From: Arthrobacter pullicola
Lineage (GTDB): Bacteria > Actinomycetota > Actinomycetes > Actinomycetales > Micrococcaceae
Length of the DNA: 64,000 bases
Assembly: GCF_014836875.1 (NCBI RefSeq)
Contig: NZ_JACSQC010000004.1
Span: 372,001-436,000, forward strand
Direction: 5' to 3'
Part shown: positions 7,561-15,482 of the stretch, one piece after another
Position numbering within the stretch: the stretch's first letter is position 1
How the letters are laid out: each line of letters begins with the position of its first letter
The notes under the pieces: generated by a model
The model's database searches: none
What the model was told of the DNA's origin: nothing
What the model saw: the letters and a program-made list of their open reading frames with translations, nothing else
Translations under genes and position numbers: made by a program

Positions 7561-9012
7561 ATGGAGTGGTTATTCCTCTGTGCAGGCTTGCTGCTCATCT
7601 GCGGAACCGGGTTCTTCGTCGCCGTCGAGTTCGCCCTTGTGGCCCTGGACCAGCCCACAGTCCGCCGTGCGGTTGAAGATGGCGACCAGAAGGCCGTGCC
7701 CCTGCTGCGCTGCCTCACCACCCTGTCCACCCAGCTCTCCAGCTGCCAGCTCGGCATCACCATAACCACCCTCCTCACCGGGTATGTCATGGAGCCGTCG
7801 GTGGGCCGCCTGCTGCAGGGCCCCCTGGCGGTCCTGGGCTTGCCCCCGGCGGCGGCCCTCTCGGTTTCGGTGGTGGCCGCGATGCTGCTGGCGACCCTGC
7901 TCTCGATGCTGCTGGGCGAGCTGATTCCGAAGAACATGTCGATTGCGCTTCCCTTTAGGGTCGGCAGGGCTCTGGCCCGTCCCCAGCTCGCCTTCACCTT
8001 TGTTTTCAAGCCGGCCATCCTGCTCCTCAACGGGTTTTCCAATAAGGTCCTGAACCTGTTCGGCCTCGAAGCCAAGGAAGAGGTCTCCGGGGCGCGGACG
8101 CCGGCGGAGCTCTCGTCGATGGTGCGCCGTTCGGCTGAGATGGGCACCCTGGACCGCGGAACCGCGAACTTCCTGGCCCGCACCCTCTCCTTCTCCGAAC
8201 GGACCGCCGCGGATGTTATGACTCCCCGCATCCGCCTGGAAACCATGGACTCTGAGCAGCCCGTCTCCGATGTGATCGAGGCAGCCCGCCGGACCGGGTA
8301 CTCCCGGTTCCCCGTCCTGGGCGATTCCCCGGACGATATTCGGGGAGTGGTGCACGTCAAGAAGGCCGTGGCCGTTCCGCGGCACAAACGCAGCGGACTG
8401 CCCGTGGCGGCCATCATGAGCGAAGTCCTGCGTGTGCCGGAAACGGTGCATCTGGACTCCCTGCTCTCGGAACTGCGCGGGGCAAACCTGCAGCTCGCCG
8501 TGGTGCTTGACGAGTACGGCGGAACAGCGGGCGTCGCCACGCTGGAGGACCTGGTCGAGGAAATTGTCGGCGAGGTGTCCGATGAGCACGACAAACTGAA
8601 GCCCGGAGTTCTGCAGAGCGCTTCCGGCTACTGGTACTTCCCGGGCATCATGCGGCCGGATGAGGTCAGTGAGCTGGTCCCGTCGCTGCAGGTGCCGGAC
8701 GATTCCGGCTACGAAACAGTTGGCGGCTACATCATGGCCGGGCTGGGCCGGATCGCCGAAGTGGGGGATACCGTGCCGGTGCCGGGTGGAACGCTGGAAG
8801 TGGAACGGATGGATGGACGCCGGATCGACCGTGTCTGTTTTGTCCCTGACGGAGATGAAGAGCCGGCAGCTGGGCGGGACGCCGGCGAAGGTGCGGACCG
8901 GAAACCGTCCGCTCCCGTGTCCACGGCCCGGGAGCCAAAGCCGTCTGCGCCCACCGGCCAGCCGGTCCACGGTTCGACGGCGGCACCGCTGCGGAAAGAA
9001 GGTGCCCGATGA
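7561..9012 (+). CDS. CNNM/HlyC-CorC family membrane protein with CBS domains (first of pair)
   Basis: A 483-residue protein of the CNNM/CorC family, implicated in magnesium/cobalt homeostasis and often annotated hemolysin. Residues 1-190 form the DUF21/CNNM transmembrane domain (FFVAVEFALVALDQPTVRRAV, then GELIPKNMSIALP). Residues about 205-335 are a CBS pair (DVMTPRIRLETM, TGYSRFPVLGDSP, AVVLDEYGGTAGVATLEDLVEEIVGE). Residues about 345-425 are the CorC_HlyC domain. A Pro/Ala-rich tail of about 50 residues follows. The next gene starts within its stop (ATGA), so the two form one operon. The direction of ion transport cannot be read from sequence. Confidence 0.92.
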   Translation: MEWLFLCAGLLLICGTGFFVAVEFALVALDQPTVRRAVEDGDQKAVPLLRCLTTLSTQLSSCQLGITITTLLTGYVMEPSVGRLLQGPLAVLGLPPAAALSVSVVAAMLLATLLSMLLGELIPKNMSIALPFRVGRALARPQLAFTFVFKPAILLLNGFSNKVLNLFGLEAKEEVSGARTPAELSSMVRRSAEMGTLDRGTANFLARTLSFSERTAADVMTPRIRLETMDSEQPVSDVIEAARRTGYSRFPVLGDSPDDIRGVVHVKKAVAVPRHKRSGLPVAAIMSEVLRVPETVHLDSLLSELRGANLQLAVVLDEYGGTAGVATLEDLVEEIVGEVSDEHDKLKPGVLQSASGYWYFPGIMRPDEVSELVPSLQVPDDSGYETVGGYIMAGLGRIAEVGDTVPVPGGTLEVERMDGRRIDRVCFVPDGDEEPAAGRDAGEGADRKPSAPVSTAREPKPSAPTGQPVHGSTAAPLRKEGAR

Positions 9013-10079
9013 ATGACCTCGCAGGGATTTTCTGGCTTGTGGTCCTGCTGATGGGCAATGCGTTCTTTGTTGGCGCCGAGTTCGCCGTGATGTCCGCCCG
9101 GCGCAGCCAGATTGAGCCCCTTGCCGACGCCGGTTCCAAGCGGGCGAAGACCACGCTCTGGGCGATGGAGCATGTCTCCCTCATGCTGGCGTGCGCCCAG
9201 CTGGGCATCACCGTGTGCTCACTGCTGATCCTGTACGTCGCGGAACCGGCAATCCACCATCTGCTGGCTGCACCGCTCACGGCGGTCGGCGTGCCGGTGG
9301 AAGTGGCTGATTTGGCCGGGTTCCTGGTGGCGCTGCTGTTTGTGACTTTCCTGCACGTAACGATCGGCGAAATGGTGCCCAAGAACATCTCGGTGTCAGT
9401 GGCCGACCGCGCCGCCCTGGTGCTGGCTCCGCCGCTGGTGATGATTTCGCGTGTGGTGCGTCCGGTCACCGCAAGCCTGAACTGGGTCGCCAACCATGCC
9501 CTGCGGATGGTTGGGATTACCCCAAAGGATGAGGTCACGTCCTCCTTCACGCTGGAGGAAGTGCAGTCGATCGTGCAGGAGTCCACGCGGCACGGACTGG
9601 TGGCGGACGACTCCGGCGTCATCTCCGGGGCTCTGGAGTTCTCCGGCCAGACCGCCGGTGAGGTGATGATTCCGCTGGATGAGCTGGTCACGCTCCGCAC
9701 CGACTGCACTCCCGCGGAGTTCGAGAAGGCCGTTGGCCGGACAGGTTTTTCCCGGTTTGTGCTGATGGATGACGACGGGAACTTCACGGGCTACATGCAC
9801 CTGAAGGATGTCATGGCGATTCCGGAGGAGGCTTTCGAGCGGCCGATCACCGAGAACAAGGTGCGCACGCTCGCGAATCTGCGGCTTCAGGACGGCATCG
9901 AGGACGCGCTGGCAGTCATGCAGCGCACGGGCTCCCACGTAGCCCGTGTCCTTGGTCCGGATTCGCAGACCCGCGGAGTCCTCTTCCTTGAGGACATCAT
10001 TGAACAGCTCATCGGAGAGATCCGGGATGCCACGCAGGCCCAGGGGTTCCGCCGCTCCGGGGAGAGCTTCGCCGGGTAG
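9009..10079 (+). CDS. CNNM/HlyC-CorC family membrane protein (second of pair)
   Basis: A 356-residue paralogue of the upstream gene, overlapping it by 4 nt. It has a CNNM transmembrane domain (NAFFVGAEFAVMSARRSQIEPL, GEMVPKNISVSV) and a CBS pair (GEVMIPLDELVTL, TGFSRFVLMDDDGNFTGYMHLKDV, GVLFLEDIIEQLIGEIRDA). It lacks the C-terminal CorC_HlyC domain that its partner carries, being about 80 residues shorter after the second CBS motif. The paired arrangement of a full-length and a truncated member suggests a heteromeric complex, which is inference. Confidence 0.9.
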   Translation: MNDLAGIFWLVVLLMGNAFFVGAEFAVMSARRSQIEPLADAGSKRAKTTLWAMEHVSLMLACAQLGITVCSLLILYVAEPAIHHLLAAPLTAVGVPVEVADLAGFLVALLFVTFLHVTIGEMVPKNISVSVADRAALVLAPPLVMISRVVRPVTASLNWVANHALRMVGITPKDEVTSSFTLEEVQSIVQESTRHGLVADDSGVISGALEFSGQTAGEVMIPLDELVTLRTDCTPAEFEKAVGRTGFSRFVLMDDDGNFTGYMHLKDVMAIPEEAFERPITENKVRTLANLRLQDGIEDALAVMQRTGSHVARVLGPDSQTRGVLFLEDIIEQLIGEIRDATQAQGFRRSGESFAG

Positions 10080-10099
10080 CCGCAAAACCCCGGACGAAA

Positions 10100-10126
10100 C
10101 GCATATGCGAATGATTCGCGTTTGCG
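10100..10126. promoter_or_regulatory. Zur-type operator upstream of znuACB
   Basis: A 27-bp inverted repeat centred on GCGAATGATTCGC, with only two mismatched base pairs outside the central base. It lies 64 nt before znuA and directly upstream of TATGCT (10128-10133), a plausible -10. The AATGATT core fits Fur/Zur-family operators. Occupancy would block the promoter when zinc is sufficient. Confidence 0.8.
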
Positions 10127-10190
10127 TTATGCTGGGGATCTCCGGCTTTCCGGAACTTCCATTGACACCTGAAACGGGGATTTTGACTCT

Positions 10191-11174
10191 ATGCGCCGTC
10201 TGCCCATTCGACTCACCGGTTACCTCATCGCCGCCGGACTGGCACTCACCGCGTGCTCTTCGGACAGCGGGGGGAACGGTGCAGGCACGGGCACCGGAGA
10301 CGGCACCATCCGTGTCGTGGCCTCGACCGACGTTTACGGCAGCATCCTCGAATCCGTAGGCGGAGAGCACGTGAGCGTGGAGTCGATCATCAACCGGCCG
10401 TCCCAGGACCCGCATTCCTACGAAGCCACCGCCCGGGACAAGCTCGCCGTCTCCGAGGCAAGCCTTGTGGTGCTCAACGGCGGCGGGTACGACAGCTTCA
10501 TGGAAAGCCTGGTCAAGGATGAAGGACTGCCTGCCGAGGACGTGCTGAACGCCGTGGAGATTTCCGGTCTCGGTGAGGAATCCGGCCACACGCACTCCGA
10601 TGAGGAATCCGGGGCGGACGAGGCCCATGACCACGCCGGACACTCGCACGGTGAATTCAATGAGCACGTCTGGTATGACCCGGCAGCCATGGGCCAGCTG
10701 GCCGAAGCGGCCGCGCAGCGCCTGGCCGAACTGGATCCGGCCAACGAAGCGTCCTTCCGGGACAACGCAGCAGATTTCCGTGCCGGGATCAGCGAATTGG
10801 AGACCAGGCTGGAAGCCCTTCGTCCCGCAGCCGACGGGCGCGGCGTCGCGATGACTGAACCCGTTCCGGCCTACCTCCTCGAGGATGCCGGGCTGCACAA
10901 TGACACTCCCGAGGACTTCACCCAGGCGGTGGAGGAAGGCTCGGACGTGCCGCCCGCGGTACTCAAGGAAATGCAGGACCTGATGTCCTCTGCGGACATC
11001 GCCTTCCTGGCCTACAACGAGCAGACTTCCACCTCACAGACTGAGGCTGTCCGGAACACCGCGGAATCCGCCGGCATCCCCGTGGTGGACTTCTCCGAAA
11101 CCCTTCCGGAAGGTGAGGACTACCTCGGCTGGATGGGACTCAACATCGATGCCATTGAGGGCGTCCTGCAGTGA
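10191..11174 (+). CDS. znuA: Zinc ABC transporter substrate-binding lipoprotein (ZnuA/AdcA-like)
   Basis: A 327-residue cluster A-I metal-binding protein. It starts with a lipoprotein signal (MRRLPIRLTGYLIAAG) and a lipobox ending LTACS, with Cys22 as the lipidation site. A His/Asp/Glu-rich loop at about residues 130-160 contains HTHSDEE and HDHAGHSHGEFNEHVWYD, the hallmark of zinc rather than manganese binders. Further conserved elements are IINRPSQDPHSYEAT with a likely His ligand and AFLAYNEQTSTSQTEAV. The operator and the downstream ATPase and permease make zinc import the natural function. Confidence 0.93.
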   Translation: MRRLPIRLTGYLIAAGLALTACSSDSGGNGAGTGTGDGTIRVVASTDVYGSILESVGGEHVSVESIINRPSQDPHSYEATARDKLAVSEASLVVLNGGGYDSFMESLVKDEGLPAEDVLNAVEISGLGEESGHTHSDEESGADEAHDHAGHSHGEFNEHVWYDPAAMGQLAEAAAQRLAELDPANEASFRDNAADFRAGISELETRLEALRPAADGRGVAMTEPVPAYLLEDAGLHNDTPEDFTQAVEEGSDVPPAVLKEMQDLMSSADIAFLAYNEQTSTSQTEAVRNTAESAGIPVVDFSETLPEGEDYLGWMGLNIDAIEGVLQ

Positions 11175-11986
11175 ACCGCCCGGTTGTCCAGCTCCGCGGC
11201 GCCTCGATGGCGTTCGGTGACCGGACACTGTGGCAGGGACTTGACCTCGACATCCATGCCGGCGAGTTCCTGGCCGTCCTGGGCCCCAACGGCACCGGCA
11301 AGACCACCCTGTTGAAGGTGCTTCTGGGCCTGCAGCCGCTGAGCGCCGGGTCCGTCACTGTCAACGGCCGGAAGATCGAGCGCGGAAGCAGCGACATCGG
11401 ATACATCCCCCAGCAAAAGTCCTTCAGCCCGGGCACGCCGCTGCGCGCCCGGGACCTGGTTGGCATGGGTGTCGACGGCGACAAGTGGGGGCTGCGGCTG
11501 CGGCGGGCACCGGTCCGCCGGCGTGTGGACGAACTGCTGACCCAGGTCGGTGCCACCGGCTACGCGGACGAGCCGGTCGGCAAGCTCTCCGGCGGTGAAC
11601 TCCAGCGGCTGCGGGCCGCCCAGGCGCTGGCAACGGATCCGGACCTGCTGCTCTGTGACGAGCCCCTGCTCTCCTTGGACCTGCATCACCAGAAAGCCAT
11701 CAGCGCGCTCATCGATGAGCGCTGCCACGTCCAGGACTCCGCCGTCGTGTTCGTGACCCACGAAATCAACCCCATCATCGACTACGTTGACCGCGTCCTC
11801 TACCTGGCAGGCGGTCAGTTCCGGACCGGCACGCCGTCCGAGGTCCTGCGCTCCGAGGTCCTCTCGGACATGTACGGCTCCCATGTAGAGGTACTGCGCA
11901 GCCACGGCCGGATCGTGGTGCTGGGCGTCCCCGATGCGACAACCCACCACCACGGTGAAAGTGAAGACGACCTTGGACCTTTCTGA
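11171..11986 (+). CDS. znuC: Zinc ABC transporter ATP-binding protein
   Basis: A 271-residue ABC ATPase energising the zinc importer. Walker A is GPNGTGKTTLLK (about residues 38-49), the signature is LSGGELQRLRAAQAL, Walker B is LLLCDEPLLSLD, and the switch histidine is in VFVTHEINPI. The GTG start overlaps the znuA stop by 4 nt (GTGA). The C-terminus contains HHH and overlaps the start of the permease frame. Confidence 0.93.
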   Translation: MNRPVVQLRGASMAFGDRTLWQGLDLDIHAGEFLAVLGPNGTGKTTLLKVLLGLQPLSAGSVTVNGRKIERGSSDIGYIPQQKSFSPGTPLRARDLVGMGVDGDKWGLRLRRAPVRRRVDELLTQVGATGYADEPVGKLSGGELQRLRAAQALATDPDLLLCDEPLLSLDLHHQKAISALIDERCHVQDSAVVFVTHEINPIIDYVDRVLYLAGGQFRTGTPSEVLRSEVLSDMYGSHVEVLRSHGRIVVLGVPDATTHHHGESEDDLGPF

Positions 11987-12857
11987 TTTCTTCTCCTCCG
12001 TCTTCGACTTCAGCGACTACGGGCAGCTGCTGCCGCTGGTGACCAACTCCCTGTGGGCTGCAGCCATCCTGGGTCTGGTCGGCGGGCTGATCGGCATCTT
12101 CGTGATGATGCGGGACCTGGCCTTCGCCGTGCACGGCATTGCTGAACTGTCCTTTGCCGGCGCAGCGCTGGCGCTGCTCATCGGCGCCAATGTTGTCCTG
12201 GGATCGCTGGTCGGCTCCATTACGGCGGCGCTGCTGCTGGCCGTGCTTGGCCTGCGTGCCCGGGACCGGAACTCCATCACCGGCGTCATCATGCCCTTCG
12301 GGCTTGGCCTGGGCATCCTCTTCCTGGCCCTTTACGAGGGACGCTCGGCCAACAAATTCGGCCTCCTGACCGGACAGATCGTTGCCGTGGACAGCGTCCA
12401 GCTGAACCTGCTCGCCATCTGCGCGGCAGTGGTGGTCATCGGCCTTGTGGTGGTCTGGCGGCCGCTCACCTTCGCCAGCGCGGATCCGGACCTGGCGGAG
12501 GCCCGCGGAGTTCCCGTGGGTGCCCTGTCGATCGTCTTTATGTTCCTGCTGGGACTCTCCGTGGCACTGTCCATCCAGGTGGTTGGCGCGCTTCTCGTGC
12601 TCTCGCTGCTGATCACTCCGGCAGCCGCCGCACTGCTGGTCACCTCTTCGCCGAGGCTGGTGGTGGCGCTAAGCGTGGTCTTCGCCCTGGTTTCGGCTGT
12701 GGGTGGGATCCTGCTGGCGCTGGGCGGACGAATTCCGATCAGCCCCTACGTGACCACGATTTCCTTCGCCATCTACGTTGTCTGCCGCGTGATTATGAAA
12801 GTGCGCGGGCGCAGCCGGAGGTTCAGCGCGGACACCTCCACGGTGTCAGCCCGCTAA
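11934..12857 (+). CDS. znuB: Zinc ABC transporter permease
   Basis: A 307-residue ABC-3 family permease with about eight hydrophobic segments. It contains family landmarks such as IFVMMRDLAFAVHGIAELSFAGAALALLIGANVVLG and ALLVLSLLITPAAAALLVTSSP. The ATG at 11934 overlaps znuC by 53 nt. Internal GTG codons (11955, 11961) or the TTG at 11970 (after GTGAAG) may be the real start, since the hydrophobic region begins only afterwards. It ends 38 nt from the convergent zur gene. Confidence 0.9.
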   Translation: MRQPTTTVKVKTTLDLSDFFSSVFDFSDYGQLLPLVTNSLWAAAILGLVGGLIGIFVMMRDLAFAVHGIAELSFAGAALALLIGANVVLGSLVGSITAALLLAVLGLRARDRNSITGVIMPFGLGLGILFLALYEGRSANKFGLLTGQIVAVDSVQLNLLAICAAVVVIGLVVVWRPLTFASADPDLAEARGVPVGALSIVFMFLLGLSVALSIQVVGALLVLSLLITPAAAALLVTSSPRLVVALSVVFALVSAVGGILLALGGRIPISPYVTTISFAIYVVCRVIMKVRGRSRRFSADTSTVSAR

Positions 12858-12894
12858 ACCCGGTTGCCGGAATGCTCCAGGAGACCGGCTGCGG

Positions 12895-13314
12895 CTAACG
12901 TGAGCAGTCGGGGCAGAGTCCGAAGACTTCCACCGTGTGTGCAACGTCCGTAAAACCGTGTTCCCTGCCGAGCCGTGCAGCCCAGCTTTCGACAGCAGGA
13001 GCTTCGACTTCCACTGCTTTTCCGCAGTTCCGGCAGACCAGGTGATGGTGGTGGTGGGCGGCCTCGCAGCGGCGGTACAGGACCTCGCCGTCGGCGCCCC
13101 GCAGCACATCCACCTGCTCCTCATCCGCCATGGACTGCAGGATCCGGTAGGTGGTGGCCAGGGACACCGGTTCACCGCGGTCCTGCAGCAGGCGGTGGAG
13201 TTCCTGGGTGCTTACGAAGTCTTCCAGCGAGTCCAAGGTGCGGCCCACCGCGAGACGCTGACGGGTGACCCGTGGCTCGGCCGTCCGCCTTGATGGCGAT
13301 GGCTGCGCTGACAT
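12895..13314 (-). CDS. zur: Fur-family zinc uptake regulator Zur
   Basis: A 139-residue Fur-family repressor. The N-terminal winged helix includes RQRLAVGRTLDSLEDFVSTQELH and the recognition-helix segment PVSLATTYRILQSM. The C-terminal metal domain has CEAAHHHHHLVCRNCGKAVEVE and a terminal FGLCPDC, giving the two CxxC motifs of the structural zinc site and a His-rich sensor site. The ATG at 13314 follows GCAGGAGG. Its position facing znuACB, and the presence of a matching operator there, support Zur rather than Fur or PerR. Confidence 0.92.
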   Translation of the reverse strand: MSAQPSPSRRTAEPRVTRQRLAVGRTLDSLEDFVSTQELHRLLQDRGEPVSLATTYRILQSMADEEQVDVLRGADGEVLYRRCEAAHHHHHLVCRNCGKAVEVEAPAVESWAARLGREHGFTDVAHTVEVFGLCPDCSR

Positions 13315-13417
13315 GGGAGCCTCCTGCGGCTTCGGGTAGATGGGCTGCCCCCAGATTATCAGCGATGCGCCTTCCCGGTCCCGCCGCCTCCGTGGCCTGC
13401 CGGAGTATCGTGACCGT

Positions 13418-14077
13418 ATGAAGATGACGAAGTACAGCCACTCGTGTGTCCGATTCGAAAAGGCCGGCGCCGTCCTGGTCCTTGACCCCGGGAACTTCTC
13501 CGAGGTGGAGGAGGCGCTGGAAGGCGCCGACGCGATCCTGGTGACGCATGAACACGCTGACCACATAGACCAGGAACGGGTGCTTCCGATCCTCTCGGAG
13601 CGGGAGGACCTGCGGCTGTACGCTCCGGCGCCGCTGGCCGCGTCCCTGCGCGAAGCCGTGGAGGAAGAGGTCCGCGGCCGTATCCTTGATGTCCAGCCCG
13701 ACTCCGCGTTTGAGATTGCCGGCATCGGGATTCGTTCCTTCGGCGGGCAGCACGCCCTGATTCATCCGCTGATCCCGATGGTCCGGAATCTGGCCTACCT
13801 GATTGAAGGCGGTATCTACCATCCGGGCGACTCCTTCATTGTTCCGAACGGCCTCAAGGCCACAACGCTCCTGCTGCCGATCCACGCACCCTGGTCGAAG
13901 GTCGGCGAAGTGATCGACTTCCTGATCAGCTGCGGTGCCGAAACGGCCTACCCCATCCATGACGCACTCCTGAACGGCAACGGCCGGAAGATCGTGGAGA
14001 AGCACCTGGAACGGTTCGGTGGAATGTACGGCACGCGGTATGTGTCGCTTGCCTCCGGCGACGTGGTGGACGTGTGA
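13418..14077 (+). CDS. Metallo-beta-lactamase-fold hydrolase (UlaG/YtkL-like)
   Basis: A 219-residue MBL-fold protein. The N-terminal MKMTKYSHSCVRFEKAGAVLVLDPG and the metal motif VTHEHADH (HxHxDH) are clear. Further ligands probably come from GGQHALIH, YHPGDSF and PIHDALLN. It lacks substrate-specific insertions, and the substrate is unknown. The ATG at 13418 is chosen over the upstream frame because homology starts there, with GGAG about 12 nt upstream. The stop overlaps the sulfurtransferase start (GTGTGA), so the two are coupled. Confidence 0.85.
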   Translation: MKMTKYSHSCVRFEKAGAVLVLDPGNFSEVEEALEGADAILVTHEHADHIDQERVLPILSEREDLRLYAPAPLAASLREAVEEEVRGRILDVQPDSAFEIAGIGIRSFGGQHALIHPLIPMVRNLAYLIEGGIYHPGDSFIVPNGLKATTLLLPIHAPWSKVGEVIDFLISCGAETAYPIHDALLNGNGRKIVEKHLERFGGMYGTRYVSLASGDVVDV

Positions 14078-14913
14078 ACGGCGTGCTGATCAGCGCGGGG
14101 GAGCTGCAGGAGCTCCTCGCAGGGAACCGGCCCGTGCGCCTGCTGGACGTGCGGTGGGAACTGGGCCGCACTGACGGGCACAGCCAGTACCTTGCCGGCC
14201 ATCTGCCGGGCGCGGTCTTCGTGGATCTGGATACGGAGCTCTCCGCTCCGCCCGGACCCGGTGGGCGGCACCCGCTGCCGGTGCCGGAGGACTTCCACAC
14301 TGCTGCCCGTGGCTGGGGAATCAACGACGGCGACCTGGTGGTTGCGTACGACGCCGCCGGAGGAGCCGCCGCTGCACGCGCCTGGTGGCTGCTGCGCCAC
14401 GCCGCCTTCCCGGAGGTCCGGCTGCTGGACGGCGGCCTGCCCGCCTGGCAGGAAGCCGGTGGCAGGCTTGCCGAGGGCAACGAGGTTCCCGTCCCGGGCA
14501 CTGCCGTCCTTTCCTGGGGACACCTGCCGGTGGCTGACATGGAAACTGCCGGCGAACTGGCATCCTCGGGGGTCCTGATCGATGCCCGGGCTCCGGAACG
14601 GTTCCGCGGCGAGCACGAACCCATCGACCCCCGGGCCGGGCATATCCCCGGAGCCGTCAACATCCCCGCAGCCGGAAACCTGGAGGCCAACGGCCGGTTC
14701 GCCGATGCAGGCGTGCTCCGCTCCCGGTTTGAGGCGGCCGGCGTCGACGGGACCAAGCCGGTTGCCGCCTACTGCGGCTCCGGAGTGTACGCCGCCGCGG
14801 CAGTGGCTGCCCTGGCTGTTGCCGGCTTCGACGCCGCCCTGTACCCGGGCTCGTGGTCCGAGTGGTCGTCCACCCCCGGAGCGCCGGTGGCAACCGGCGC
14901 CGGTGACGGGTAG
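14074..14913 (+). CDS. Rhodanese-type sulfurtransferase (thiosulfate/3-mercaptopyruvate)
   Basis: A 279-residue tandem-rhodanese protein. The inactive N-terminal domain contains LLDVRWELGRTDGHSQYLAGHLPGA. The catalytic domain contains LIDARAPERFRGEHEPIDPRAGHIPGAVNIP and the active-site loop AAYCGSGVYAA with the catalytic Cys. A loop CGSGV- resembles 3-mercaptopyruvate sulfurtransferases (SseA) more than classic rhodanese CRKGVT. The GTG start overlaps the preceding gene by 4 nt. Confidence 0.88.
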   Translation: MNGVLISAGELQELLAGNRPVRLLDVRWELGRTDGHSQYLAGHLPGAVFVDLDTELSAPPGPGGRHPLPVPEDFHTAARGWGINDGDLVVAYDAAGGAAAARAWWLLRHAAFPEVRLLDGGLPAWQEAGGRLAEGNEVPVPGTAVLSWGHLPVADMETAGELASSGVLIDARAPERFRGEHEPIDPRAGHIPGAVNIPAAGNLEANGRFADAGVLRSRFEAAGVDGTKPVAAYCGSGVYAAAAVAALAVAGFDAALYPGSWSEWSSTPGAPVATGAGDG

Positions 14914-15007
14914 CGTCAAAGCCATGTTTACCGGCCGTCCCGTTCCGCCGCCGCTGCACGTGCAGCGCAGCGGCCATGACGCCAGCAGCTTTCACCGAGG
15001 AGAACGA

Positions 15008-15436
15008 ATGAGCACGCTATTCACCAAGATCATCGAGGGTGAGATTCCCGGCCGCTTTGTCTGGAAGGATGACGACGTCGTTGCCTTCCTCAGCATCGGG
15101 CCCCTCGCCGACGGGCATACCCTGGTCGTTCCGCGCCGGGAAGTGGATAAGTGGACGGACGCCCCGGCTGACCTGCTGGCGAAGCTGACCGCCGTCGCGC
15201 AGGAGATCGGCAAGGTCCAGGTGGAAGTGTTTGGTTCGGAGCGGGCCGGGCTGACCATTGCCGGCTTCGAGATCGACCACCTGCATCTCCACGTGTGGCC
15301 GGTGAACTCCCTCCAGGACTTCGACTTCAGCCGTGCCGACACGAACCCCGACCAGGACCGGCTGGCAGCCAACGCGGAGAAACTGCGCGACGGGATGCGG
15401 GCCGCCGGGCACGCGGAGTTCGTGCCCGGCGCGTAG
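15008..15436 (+). CDS. HIT-family nucleotide-binding hydrolase
   Basis: A 142-residue histidine-triad protein. It begins STLFTKIIEGEIPGRFVWKDDDVVAFLSIGPLADGHTLVVPRREVDKW and carries the triad HLHLHVWP at about residues 95-102. Such proteins hydrolyse nucleotide phosphoramidates. The ATG at 15008 follows CGAGGAGAACGA, a good Shine-Dalgarno. It lies 94 nt downstream of the sulfurtransferase and convergent with hrpA. Confidence 0.92.
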   Translation: MSTLFTKIIEGEIPGRFVWKDDDVVAFLSIGPLADGHTLVVPRREVDKWTDAPADLLAKLTAVAQEIGKVQVEVFGSERAGLTIAGFEIDHLHLHVWPVNSLQDFDFSRADTNPDQDRLAANAEKLRDGMRAAGHAEFVPGA

Positions 15437-15458
15437 CCAGGTCCCCAGGCTCTTCGCC

Positions 15459-15482
15459 GGCCCCGGCAGCTATGCCGGGGCC
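15459..15482. terminator. GC-rich hairpin between HIT gene and hrpA
   Basis: Ten-base perfect arms GGCCCCGGCA and TGCCGGGGCC around GCTA. It overlaps the last codons of hrpA and lacks a T-run, so its role as a bidirectional terminator is only plausible. Confidence 0.4.
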
